From Ideonella livida (GTDB lineage: Bacteria; Pseudomonadota; Gammaproteobacteria; Burkholderiales; Burkholderiaceae_C), in the NCBI RefSeq assembly GCF_010499455.1, contig NZ_JAAGOH010000007.1:1-64000 (forward strand): a stretch of DNA of 64,000 nucleotides, given 5' to 3'. Under the pieces are notes generated by a model that did no database searches, was not told where the DNA came from, and saw only the letters and a list, made by a program, of their open reading frames with translations. Position 1 is the first letter of the stretch; every line of letters starts with the position of its first letter. This document shows, in pieces, positions 1 to 8,260 of this stretch. The position numbers and the translations under genes are program-made.

Positions 1-132
1 CTCTACAACCAGTACCTGCCACAGAAGGCGCTTGGGCATGAGACGCCCGTGCAGGCGCTCAAACGATGGCGGATCTCACACCCGCACTTGTTCCTCAAAA
101 TGATCAGGAATCATCCGGGACCTGACACTTAG
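1..132 (+). mobile_element. 3' end of an IS481/IS3-like transposase gene (partial)
   Basis: Reading from base 1, an open frame of 43 codons ends in TAG at 130-132. It begins LYNQYLPQKALGHETPVQAL and ends PGPDT, which matches the C-terminal tail of DDE-type integrase-core transposases (IS481/IS3 kind), where a 'N..RPH..LG..TP..' stretch follows the catalytic Glu. The catalytic residues lie outside the window. The last ~30 bases overlap the 3' end of the opposite-strand NTPase gene, so the terminal inverted repeat of the element probably lies around 104-130. The exact IS family is inferred from this tail only. Confidence 0.7.
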
Positions 133-3100
133 CCACCAATGCGGCAGGAGCCAACTTGGCCAGCAGCGCGTCCGCCCGAGTCAATGCATGTCGAGTTCCT
201 TTGCCATCCGTGTAGTCCAGCACGGCGTGGACTTGGGGAGCCACTTGTGCAAGCAGTCGCCGTGCATCCTTCGGCGCGACTTCCACCAAAAAACCGATCG
301 CGTCGAGGGTATTGTTCAACGTCGGGTCTTTGCGATGAGAGAAGCCCGTCGCCAACTCCCAAGCTTGCCGGCAGAGTTCACGCGCTGGTGTTTCCAAGCC
401 ATGAGCAACCGAAATCCCACATAACTGCAACGGCGTTTGCAGATGGACGCTGGTCTCTTGCCGCACCTCCGCATCGCACAGCTCGCGCTGGGAACGCACG
501 AACATGGCAGCGGCCTCATCTGACATCCTCGTCAGCAGCCCCGCAACGTACTGCTCGCGAAACGATGTGGCATCGAACCACTTGAACGATGTGGCTGCGG
601 CAAGCGTTACCTCTGTCAAGTCGGCTTCAACAGCATGGCCCAACAGGATGCTGCCGTGACGGATATCGCAGGCCACATGGTGCAGCGCAGCCCGAAAGTC
701 CTCTGCCACCGACTGCCGGTCGTAGCTCTGTCGGAAATGCCTGAACTCCGCCGGTTCCAGCAGTGCAAAGAGATCGTGGAAGTCCACGAACTGGCCATGC
801 CACCAGCGATTTGCCACCTCTGCTGCGATTCCCGAGAGTTCGTTGAGGAAATCCGTGACGTTCTCTCGGTCTGTATAGACCGGCGCGGGTACAAAGTTGA
901 ACGTAGCCTGCCCTTCAGCCAACATGCACAGGCTCAAATGCACGGTGCTGAAAAACCAGTGATGCACCAGCCTTGCAAGATCCCGCTTGCGCTCGCTGTA
1001 GTCGGCTCCCAGCCAGTCTATTGGGATCGGAGCATTTAAGGTCACCCCAGCCCGCGTGTAAGCCACCTGCACGGCGGCAACAAAGGGGGTTCTGGCAAGT
1101 GCATTGAAATCGGGACGCTCGACGACGCTCACATTGACCTGCGCCGCAGCCCGCAGGCAAGCATCGCTAACCGCATGCTTGCGTCGTCCGTCGCTCATCG
1201 AAGCCACGAGCGACATCAACTCGTCAAGTTGACCTTCTGCGGCCATCAGCCGTACCAACGGCAACCAAGCTTCAGAATGAGCCTCTGTCACGAGCCGTTT
1301 GAGCTCTTCAGGCGCAGCCCCCACCGTGCCCAAGCGTGCAAAAGCACTCACCAGAAACTTGAAGGCATCTAAACCGTTGCCTGTAGCGTACTCACCTGAG
1401 AACCGACTTGCCCCTCGAAAACGCCGCAGCGCCTCTTCACCGCATGACTCGGCCACGATATGGTCACCGCGCGCCCGCAAAGCCAGACCCAGTGCTGCCA
1501 CGAGCTTGATATCCGTCTCGTGCCTGGAGGCCACTGCCTCCTGAATCACCCCATCGTCTGGCGCCAGCGTCCACGTATATGAGGCCAGCCGGGCCATGTC
1601 TTCGTCCGGCATCTGAACTTGACTGCCCTCGACCATGCGGGCTTTGAGATGCTGGAGGCGATAGGCCTGCGCGAAGTCAGCCCGGTCTAGCGCGGCAGCC
1701 ACGGCATCGCTGATCAACGTATCAAATAACGCCTGCGGATATCCCTCCTCCAGGCGCAGCAGAACCCAGTCTCGGGTCAGACCCGCAATCAGATGGCTTG
1801 GATTGCCAAGCTGAGCTTGAACCGTCCACAGCCAGTTCACCCTCAAGGCATTGGGTGCCTGTGTCTCCAGCCACCGTGCAACCGCCGGCCTCAGCGTGGC
1901 AATGCGGTCAGCGTAGCCATCGGTAGAACGTACATAAACAGCCAAGCTCTCGTGAAAGACTTTCAACCCAGCGGCCGACGAATGAAGCAGATGCTCAATC
2001 TTCTCGATTTCGGGCACTGCCAGTTTCATCGCGGTCGCGATCTCGCCAAACGCTGTTCGGGGCCAGAAAAACGGGAAAGCACAAACCAGCCGCAACGCAT
2101 CCTTTTGGCTGGGTGAAAGCTGCCCCCACAACGTCCCGTAATAAAACTTTGCGTCTTGGCTCAGATCGCCCGTCAGTTGCTCAACGTCCCACCGAGTGAC
2201 CCTGCCACCAGCCAGCACCAGCGCGGAGGTCGCGTAGATGACGTGCAGTGGATGACCATTAGTTCTTGCGCGCAGGACCGATGCAGCCCTTTGCAACTCT
2301 CCCTCTGCGAAAGCCACGTGCGCGGCGCCCGGTTGCTCAGTTTCTGCGGGCTCGCGTCCAGTGCTTAGACGACCGGACTGCACCGTCTGACGTAAGTACG
2401 AGAGAACGGCGTCGCCAGACATGGCTGGAAGCGTTTTCCAAGTCGCCTTTGGTGCCGCGATCAACAAATCCGTCGGCAGTTGGGCGTCATCTACCGGCTG
2501 CGTGCCCACAAGCAGAACCATGTTTTCAGGGCACGGTACCAACTGTGCAAATACGTCCTCCAGCGGTTTCTTGTCTCCTGCGTTGATACGCCAGACGTGG
2601 TCGAGCCCATCCAAGATCAGCACGAAGGGCTTGTTGAGTTTCTTGTAGTGCGCAGCGGCAGCCTCCAACAACGCCCGCAGATTGCCGCCCGGATCTGAAA
2701 CGTCAGGATGAAGTCGCCGGATCTGTGATCGGATCGACTCCTCAACGATGTAGCTATGCACACGATCCCGGCCACGCTCTGTTGTGGACAGAAAGTAGTG
2801 GTGGCGAGCCGTTGGGATGTCTTTGTCGGCGAGTGTGTCGCACAGCGCGCTGAGGTAGGTACTCTTGCCGCGACCAGGCGGGCCGGTCAGAACGATGGCC
2901 TTGCCGACGGAATGCAGTGTGTCCTCGACGAAGGTGTCGTGGAAGTCAACATCGGGCACCTCATAGCCCTTGGGGACGGCAAAGTCCTCCGGCAGCGGTG
3001 CAGGCGGCGTCGCTTGAAGAATCGCACGGAGGTCTGGCAACGTGATCCAGCCTGATGGTGGGGGCGAGTTCTTCTGTGTTGCCCAGTTCAGGGCGTTGTC

Positions 3101-3706
3101 CTGTAAGACGGCGATTCCCTCCGGCGTGCCATGAGCACGTAGCCGCGCGTTGACTTCGTCCTTAAGCGTCTCGTAGCCCTTGTCGCTGTGCATGACTTGC
3201 AGCCGCCCGAAGAAGTCTGAACAATTGTTCTCGCCACCGAGCTCGGCAATGAGCGCTGTGCGCATCGGGTCGGGAACCTTGGCGAAATCAATCTTGTCCC
3301 CGGTCAGGCAGGCTTCGATGTCGGCATCCGGTCGCCGGTTGGTCAGGAGAGAAAGCTGGCCGACGCGTGCTGGATCCAGCGATCTGTAGGCGTCAAACCA
3401 CTTCTTCAGCATCGACCGAGATCGCGCCGTTTTGCCCGACCTCTCAAGCAGCCAATCCCAGGACAGCAGGTGTGCATCAGGGTTGGGCGTGAACTTGACC
3501 TGCTTGAGGTCTTGCAGGCCGTCCGTGCGCTCGACCACGATGTCGTCCAGACCTGTCGGCGCATCCGTCTCAACATCGCACTCGAACTTCACCTTCACGT
3601 AGCGGCTCGGTGCATCCAGCCAGTCACACAACACCCGCAGCCCTTGCCGGTTCTGGTAGATGTAGCCAGCAGCAGTGATCGCGGTGTGCTTGATGTTCTC
3701 AGTCAT
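104..3706 (-). CDS. STAND-type P-loop NTPase with N-terminal DUF4297/Cap4-like nuclease domain (Avs-like defence protein, probably truncated)
   Basis: A 1,200-residue protein. Residues 10-75 hold a GYIYQNRQGL segment, Glu42 in VKFECD, Asp54-Asp55 in LDDIVVE and QVK at 69-71. This fits the PD-(D/E)xK-type dsDNA nuclease domain of DUF4297/Cap4. Residues 268-290 carry a Walker A motif (GPPGRGKS, 275-282) and 361-370 a Walker B (LILDGLDH, Asp366). This is the NACHT/STAND arrangement. From about 560 on the protein is leucine/alanine-rich and helical, as expected for a target-sensing repeat region. Known relatives (Avs2-type and other STAND nucleases) bind a conserved phage protein, oligomerise and degrade DNA. 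That role here is inference. A GGAAGGGG ribosome site precedes the ATG. The last codons (CQVPDDS and stop) lie in the terminus of the neighbouring transposon, so the native C-terminus has probably been lost. No partner gene is visible. Confidence 0.72.
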   Translation of the reverse strand: MTENIKHTAITAAGYIYQNRQGLRVLCDWLDAPSRYVKVKFECDVETDAPTGLDDIVVERTDGLQDLKQVKFTPNPDAHLLSWDWLLERSGKTARSRSMLKKWFDAYRSLDPARVGQLSLLTNRRPDADIEACLTGDKIDFAKVPDPMRTALIAELGGENNCSDFFGRLQVMHSDKGYETLKDEVNARLRAHGTPEGIAVLQDNALNWATQKNSPPPSGWITLPDLRAILQATPPAPLPEDFAVPKGYEVPDVDFHDTFVEDTLHSVGKAIVLTGPPGRGKSTYLSALCDTLADKDIPTARHHYFLSTTERGRDRVHSYIVEESIRSQIRRLHPDVSDPGGNLRALLEAAAAHYKKLNKPFVLILDGLDHVWRINAGDKKPLEDVFAQLVPCPENMVLLVGTQPVDDAQLPTDLLIAAPKATWKTLPAMSGDAVLSYLRQTVQSGRLSTGREPAETEQPGAAHVAFAEGELQRAASVLRARTNGHPLHVIYATSALVLAGGRVTRWDVEQLTGDLSQDAKFYYGTLWGQLSPSQKDALRLVCAFPFFWPRTAFGEIATAMKLAVPEIEKIEHLLHSSAAGLKVFHESLAVYVRSTDGYADRIATLRPAVARWLETQAPNALRVNWLWTVQAQLGNPSHLIAGLTRDWVLLRLEEGYPQALFDTLISDAVAAALDRADFAQAYRLQHLKARMVEGSQVQMPDEDMARLASYTWTLAPDDGVIQEAVASRHETDIKLVAALGLALRARGDHIVAESCGEEALRRFRGASRFSGEYATGNGLDAFKFLVSAFARLGTVGAAPEELKRLVTEAHSEAWLPLVRLMAAEGQLDELMSLVASMSDGRRKHAVSDACLRAAAQVNVSVVERPDFNALARTPFVAAVQVAYTRAGVTLNAPIPIDWLGADYSERKRDLARLVHHWFFSTVHLSLCMLAEGQATFNFVPAPVYTDRENVTDFLNELSGIAAEVANRWWHGQFVDFHDLFALLEPAEFRHFRQSYDRQSVAEDFRAALHHVACDIRHGSILLGHAVEADLTEVTLAAATSFKWFDATSFREQYVAGLLTRMSDEAAAMFVRSQRELCDAEVRQETSVHLQTPLQLCGISVAHGLETPARELCRQAWELATGFSHRKDPTLNNTLDAIGFLVEVAPKDARRLLAQVAPQVHAVLDYTDGKGTRHALTRADALLAKLAPAALVAKCQVPDDS

Positions 3707-3802
3707 AGTGGGCCGCCCCTTCCGCTAAAGAACCTCTGAATCGCCCTGGCAATCACGGAAGTCAGACCGACGCCAGCAAGTCACCGCGAACGCGATCAGC
3801 CA

Positions 3803-4495
3803 TCAGCCCGCCCCAACTGCCTGATGCTCCCGGCAATACTGAAACCCACCAAACCGGCCTTCTTGGTTCCAGCAGAACTTGCCTTCGCCAAAGCTGATCT
3901 TTTGCCCGCAGGTCACGCACACCAGCTTGCGTTTGAGTGATTCGTCGGGGGCTGCCGCCACAAGAGCCACGGCGGGCGCAGCGTGCGGTGCCGGGGCGGG
4001 CGCAACCGGCGCGGGTCGTGCGCCGGCCGGTTGGGGCGCGGCGGCACGGGCAGCGGCGGGTGTCGCGGCCGGCGTTGGTTTCGGCGTTGGAGTCAGTGCC
4101 GAAGCCTTGGGCTTCATCCACTCTGGCAGGTCCAGCGGGTTGGTGGGGCGATGCTGGCGCATCAGCTTTTCGGCCATGGCCCGCACGCTGTCCATGCTGT
4201 TCAGGTTGACCAGGGCATTCAGCAGGGTCATGCCGGTCATGTTCTTGTCGACATAGGCATTGCGCCAGGTGCCGATTTGGTCGGCTTTGATCACGTTGCG
4301 GGTGTCGAAGGCTTTGGCATCCGGGCGGTGGATCAGGGCCTTGGGGTGCAGCAGCACGGCGTGATGAAAGGTGGGCTTGAAGCCGGCGCGGCTGTTGATG
4401 GCCAGTTGCGCCAGCAGGCGGGAAAAGATCCGCTCGTGCCGGCGGCTTTTGTCGTTGGCAGCCTTCAGCAAGGGTGAGGCGATGGTGCTTGCCAT
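3803..4495 (-). pseudogene. C-terminal remnant of a NERD (nuclease-related domain) family protein with zinc-ribbon tail
   Basis: A 230-codon frame. Residues 20-80 (RIFSRLLAQL, GFKPTFHHAVLL, VIKADQIG) resemble the C-terminal half of NERD nuclease-like proteins common in proteobacteria. A low-complexity Pro/Ala linker (about 137-185) leads to a Cys-rich end (CVTCGQKISFGEGKFCWN then YCREHQ) that resembles the zinc-ribbon tail of the same family. Full-length relatives are, from memory, about 300 residues or more and start with the catalytic NERD part. That part is missing and nothing upstream (4496-4602) encodes it. No good ribosome site precedes the ATG. It is therefore probably a 5'-truncated relic, though expression of a short protein cannot be excluded. 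It lies beside the NTPase gene in the same accessory patch. Confidence 0.55.
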
Positions 4496-4602
4496 GTGGG
4501 GCCCAGGGGTGACACCAGGGGCAGGAAACAGTTAGATGCTGAGTTTAGTGGTTTGGCTGGTGTGCCAGCCCATGGGGTCGGAGTGCGCGGGCTGGCAGGA
4601 CA

Positions 4603-4893
4603 ATGCGGTCCACGATGACGACCCCTTCAGACCAAGCTGGTGCACCCCAGCCCAGCCGATCCAAAGACCCCCTGCACGGCGTCACCCTGCAGCAGATCGT
4701 GGAGCACCTGTCAGCCCACTACGGCTGGGCCGAGTTGGGCCAGCGCATTCCCATCCGCTGTTTCACGCATGAGCCCAGCGTCAATTCCAGCCTGAAGTTC
4801 TTGCGGCGCACGCCCTGGGCGCGCGAGAAGGTGGAGATGCTGTACGTGGCCACGCTGCGCTGGCAGCGGCAGGCGGGTGAGCGCGGGGGCTGA
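4603..4893 (+). CDS. VF530 family protein (DUF2132)
   Basis: A 96-residue protein containing the whole VF530 signature: [16 protein letters not shown] at 21-36, then RIPIRCF and [17 protein letters not shown]. The family (named after a Vibrio fischeri protein of known structure) is a small helical fold suggested to bind DNA. No biochemical role is established. ATG 4603 has AGGA very close upstream. ATG 4615 (MTTPSDQ) is an equally good start and would remove four residues. It stands alone between the NERD relic and a lipoprotein gene. Confidence 0.85.
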   Translation: MRSTMTTPSDQAGAPQPSRSKDPLHGVTLQQIVEHLSAHYGWAELGQRIPIRCFTHEPSVNSSLKFLRRTPWAREKVEMLYVATLRWQRQAGERGG

Positions 4894-4985
4894 GGCCTGG
4901 CGGTGGCGGGTGTGAGCTTTGTGGGCCCGCGGCGCTGCGTAGTCCGGTAAGCCCGGTCCACCCTCCTGCGCCCCTGCCTATACCC

Positions 4986-6323
4986 ATGAACACGCCGAAA
5001 CACCTGCTGGCCCTGTCGTTTGCCGTGGCCGTCCTGACCGCCTGTGGCGGTGGGGGCGGCGATTCCACACCCACGCCGCCGGCGACAGGGGCCGATGAGA
5101 ACCCGGTGGCCGACTACGCGGGCACGCCGTTCTCGGTGCTCAGCCGGGTGGTTTTGGGCACCTCGTCCTACGGGCCGGAGACGCGGCTGGTGGCACTGAC
5201 GCTGCGCGATGGCACCTGGTGGGGGGAGACGCGCTTCAAGGCGGGCAACATCTCCAACGGCTCCCACTGCTTCCAGGCCCTGGGCGCACCCCGCTTGTCC
5301 ACCTGTGCCGGTTGGCAGGAGGGGGATGCCCCGGTGGCCGGCGCGGTCAACCGCTTTCTGCTGGACCCGCAGACCAATGGCGCGCTGTTCCACACGGTCA
5401 CCACGCCGCCCACGCTGGGGGGCGCGGACACGCAGTACCGCATGACGCTCAAGCCGATGGTGGCGGGGTGGTCGTCGGCCAGCTATGCGGGCCTGCAAAA
5501 GCCGCGCATGGCGCTGGTGGCCAGCAAGTACTTTGTGGTGATGGACCTGCAGGCGGGCAGCCTGGGCAGCACGCCGTATGCCTCGGTGCTGGACTACGGG
5601 GCGCGCTATCTCAGCCCGGGCCTGAGCTTTCCCACCCCCCAGCCGATCTATGTGGAGTTGTTTGGCCTGACCCACCTGCACACGCCGAGCTACCCGTCGG
5701 TGATGGACTTTGACTTTGCGGTGCATGACGGGCGCCTGGGCCTGTACGCCTTTGCCTCGCGCCCGGACACCAAGAGTCCCTTGGCCGGTGGGGCGCCAGC
5801 CGGTCTGCTGCAGCTCTGGCAGCACGACGGCACGGCGCTCAGCCCCTTGGCCACCCTGGCTGTGCCGGCGGTGGCCAAGCCGGTGGTGGACGGCGGCAGC
5901 AGCTACTGGGCGGCCCACGGCGTGCGCCTGGTGCGCAACGCCGCCCAGCCCAACCGGCCCTGGCTGGTGGTGGCCAATGAGACCACCGGCGCGCTGGACG
6001 TGTACCGCCACGATGGCAGCGCCACCTTGCAGGGGGTGGCCACCGGCGTGGCCAAGCCGGCGGGCTTTGTCTTTGCCCAAGCCCCCCTGGTGGCGGTGGG
6101 GGATACGCTGTACCTGGCGGCCGGCCGCTCGGTCTACCGCCTGTCGGGCGATGGCTTGGCGGTGATGGCGGGCGACTGGTTCAACCAGGGCGACAACGCC
6201 AGCCGCTTCACCGAGGTGGATGTGTTGGCGTCCGATGGCAGTGCCCTCTACATCGGCATTGGGCGGTACTTCACCGACTACCTGCACACCGTGGCCGACG
6301 TGCTGCGCCTGGCACTGCCGTAA
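4986..6323 (+). CDS. Predicted lipoprotein of unknown function
   Basis: A 445-residue protein with a classic lipoprotein signal peptide: MNTPKHLL, a hydrophobic core, then lipobox LTAC with Cys20, followed by a glycine run and a Ser/Thr/Pro-rich spacer. It should therefore be lipid-anchored and face the periplasm or the surface. The mature part is rich in Gly, aromatic residues and short beta-like stretches (for example VVMDLQAGSLG, LYLAAGRSVYRLSG) that recur every 40-60 residues. This would suit a beta-propeller or another all-beta repeat fold, but I recognise no named family. It is followed by an acyl-CoA synthetase gene on the same strand, 106 bases on. The function is unknown. Confidence 0.75.
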   Translation: MNTPKHLLALSFAVAVLTACGGGGGDSTPTPPATGADENPVADYAGTPFSVLSRVVLGTSSYGPETRLVALTLRDGTWWGETRFKAGNISNGSHCFQALGAPRLSTCAGWQEGDAPVAGAVNRFLLDPQTNGALFHTVTTPPTLGGADTQYRMTLKPMVAGWSSASYAGLQKPRMALVASKYFVVMDLQAGSLGSTPYASVLDYGARYLSPGLSFPTPQPIYVELFGLTHLHTPSYPSVMDFDFAVHDGRLGLYAFASRPDTKSPLAGGAPAGLLQLWQHDGTALSPLATLAVPAVAKPVVDGGSSYWAAHGVRLVRNAAQPNRPWLVVANETTGALDVYRHDGSATLQGVATGVAKPAGFVFAQAPLVAVGDTLYLAAGRSVYRLSGDGLAVMAGDWFNQGDNASRFTEVDVLASDGSALYIGIGRYFTDYLHTVADVLRLALP

Positions 6324-6429
6324 CGCGCCCCAGGGTCTTTCAGGCTCGGCCCCCCAGGCATCCCCCAGCCCCACGCCCCCGGCGGGCTGGGTATCTTCCG
6401 TGGCGTGTTCACCTGATGGAGACAACGCC

Positions 6430-8127
6430 ATGATCGGGCCGCGCAAGCTTTTGCTGGATCACCTCTACGCCCATGAAAAGGCGCAGGCCGGGCGGGTGTT
6501 CCTGACCCAGCCGCTGGCCGGCGGCACGGTGGTGAACCACACCTGGGGCCAGGTGATGGACCAGGCGCGGCGCATGGCCACGCACCTGCGGGGCGAGTTT
6601 GCCGCCCGCGGGTTGGCGCCCGGGGCGCGGGTGGCCATCCTGTCCAAGAACTGCGCGCAGTTCATCATGGCCGAGATCGCCATTTGGATGGCCGGTGGCA
6701 CCACGGTGGCGATCTTTCCCACCGAGACGGCGGAGACGGTGAATTACGTGCTCACGCACAGCGAGGCCAGCCTGCTGTTTGTGGGCAAGCTGGACGGCTG
6801 GGCGCAGCAGCGCCCAGGGGTGCCGGCGGGGCTGCCCTGCGTGGCCTTTGACTTGGCGCCCGCCGGGCACGGCCTGCCCACCTGGTCGTCCATCACCCAG
6901 GGCACGGCGCCGCTGGCCGGGGAGCCGGCGCGGGCGCCGCAGGACCTGGCGGTGCTGATGTACACCTCGGGCTCCACCGGCACGCCCAAGGGGGTGATGC
7001 ACAGCTTTGAGCGCTTCAGCGCCGCGGCCGAGGGCATCCAGGCCTATCTGCGCAGCCAGATTGGGCAGGACGCCGACTGCCGCGTGCTGTCCTACCTGCC
7101 GCTGTCGCACATCTTCGAGCGGGCGTGGATCGAGTCGGCCGCGCTGGTGGACGGCCGCACCCACATCTTCTTTGCCGAGGCGCTGGACACCTTCCTGGCC
7201 GATCTGCAGCGCGCCCGGCCCACGCTGTTCATCAGCGTGCCGCGGCTGTGGCTGAAGTTCCAGCAGGGTGTGTTTGCCAAGATGCCGGCGGCCAAGCTGG
7301 ACCGGCTGCTGAAGATCCCGTTGTTGGGCAGGCTGGTGGCGCGCAAGGTGCGCGCGGGCCTGGGGCTGGACCAGGTGCTGATGGCGGGCAGTGGCTCGGC
7401 GCCCATCCCGCCTGACCTGATCGCCTGGTACCGGCGCATCGGCCTGCCGCTGTACGAGGGCTACGGCATGACGGAGGACTGCGCCTACTCCTTCACCTCC
7501 AAGGAAGGGCATAACGCGCCGGGTTATGTCGGCGTGGCGCTGGCCGGGGTGCAGGCCAAGCTGAGCCCGGAAGGCGAGATCCTCATCAAGAGCCCGGGCC
7601 AGCTGGTGGGCTACTACAAGCGCCCGGACCTGGACGCCGAGAGCTTCACCGCCGACGGCTTCTTCCGCACCGGCGACCTGGGCGCGTTCAACGCCCAGGG
7701 CCTGCTCCAGCTCACCGGCCGGGCCAAGGAGCTGTTCAAGACCGCCAAGGGCAAGTACGTGGCGCCGGCGCCCATTGAGAACCGGCTCAACGCCCACCCC
7801 ATGGTGGAGCTGTCGCTGGTCAGCGGCGTGGGCCAGTCCATGGCCTTTGGCGTGGTGCTGCTGCATGAGACCCTGCGCCCGCGCCAGCACGAGCCGGCGC
7901 TGCGCGCCGAGGTGGGCGCCCAGCTGGCCCAGCTGCTGGACCGGGTCAACGCCAGCCTGGCCGAGCACGAGCGCTTGCAGATGCTGGTGGTGGCGCGCGA
8001 GCCCTGGAGCATTGAGAACGGCTGCCTCACGCCCACCATGAAGATCCGCCGCAACCGCATTGAGAAGCTGCTGCAGCCGGAGCTGGAGCGCTGGTATGCC
8101 GACCGGCAGAAGGTGCTGTGGCAGTAG
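6430..8127 (+). CDS. AMP-forming long-chain acyl-CoA synthetase / AMP-binding ligase
   Basis: A 565-residue adenylate-forming enzyme. It should activate a carboxylic acid with ATP to the acyl-AMP and transfer it to CoA. Motifs in order: P-loop LMYTSGSTGTPKG at about 176-188, GYGMTEDC near 343, FFRTGDLG near 411, then GRAKELFKTAKGKYVAP near 430-446, where the last Lys segment suits the catalytic C-terminal domain. The insert-rich architecture (SHIFERA in the middle, PTMKIRR at the end) is that of the FadD/FAA long-chain branch. An earlier in-frame start overlaps the lipoprotein gene. ATG 6430 was chosen because GGAG lies nine bases upstream and the protein then starts at the usual place. Substrate length cannot be read from sequence. 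Confidence 0.88.
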   Translation: MIGPRKLLLDHLYAHEKAQAGRVFLTQPLAGGTVVNHTWGQVMDQARRMATHLRGEFAARGLAPGARVAILSKNCAQFIMAEIAIWMAGGTTVAIFPTETAETVNYVLTHSEASLLFVGKLDGWAQQRPGVPAGLPCVAFDLAPAGHGLPTWSSITQGTAPLAGEPARAPQDLAVLMYTSGSTGTPKGVMHSFERFSAAAEGIQAYLRSQIGQDADCRVLSYLPLSHIFERAWIESAALVDGRTHIFFAEALDTFLADLQRARPTLFISVPRLWLKFQQGVFAKMPAAKLDRLLKIPLLGRLVARKVRAGLGLDQVLMAGSGSAPIPPDLIAWYRRIGLPLYEGYGMTEDCAYSFTSKEGHNAPGYVGVALAGVQAKLSPEGEILIKSPGQLVGYYKRPDLDAESFTADGFFRTGDLGAFNAQGLLQLTGRAKELFKTAKGKYVAPAPIENRLNAHPMVELSLVSGVGQSMAFGVVLLHETLRPRQHEPALRAEVGAQLAQLLDRVNASLAEHERLQMLVVAREPWSIENGCLTPTMKIRRNRIEKLLQPELERWYADRQKVLWQ

Positions 8128-8260
8128 GGCCGCGGGCGGCGGGGGCAGGGGGGAGGCCGCCTTGCACCCCGTGGCCGGTGTGGCCCCGGCCCTTGAGGTA
8201 CGCTGCGGCCCCGCCGTCCGGCGGCCCCTGGGGCCGCCCGTTCCTGAGAAAGCCGCCGCC

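Noticed and set aside
4719-6446. A 575-codon frame opposite the lipoprotein gene
   Set aside because: Shadow of the plus-strand gene. It is Arg/Gly/Gln/His-rich with no signal, domain or ribosome site.
6409-7968. A 519-codon frame opposite the acyl-CoA synthetase
   Set aside because: A mirror of codon usage in the real gene, with no conserved motif.
8060-8260. An ATG-started longer MsbA-like protein
   Set aside because: The extra part overlaps the ligase gene and is Arg/Gly-rich. The transmembrane domain starts properly at TTG 8261.
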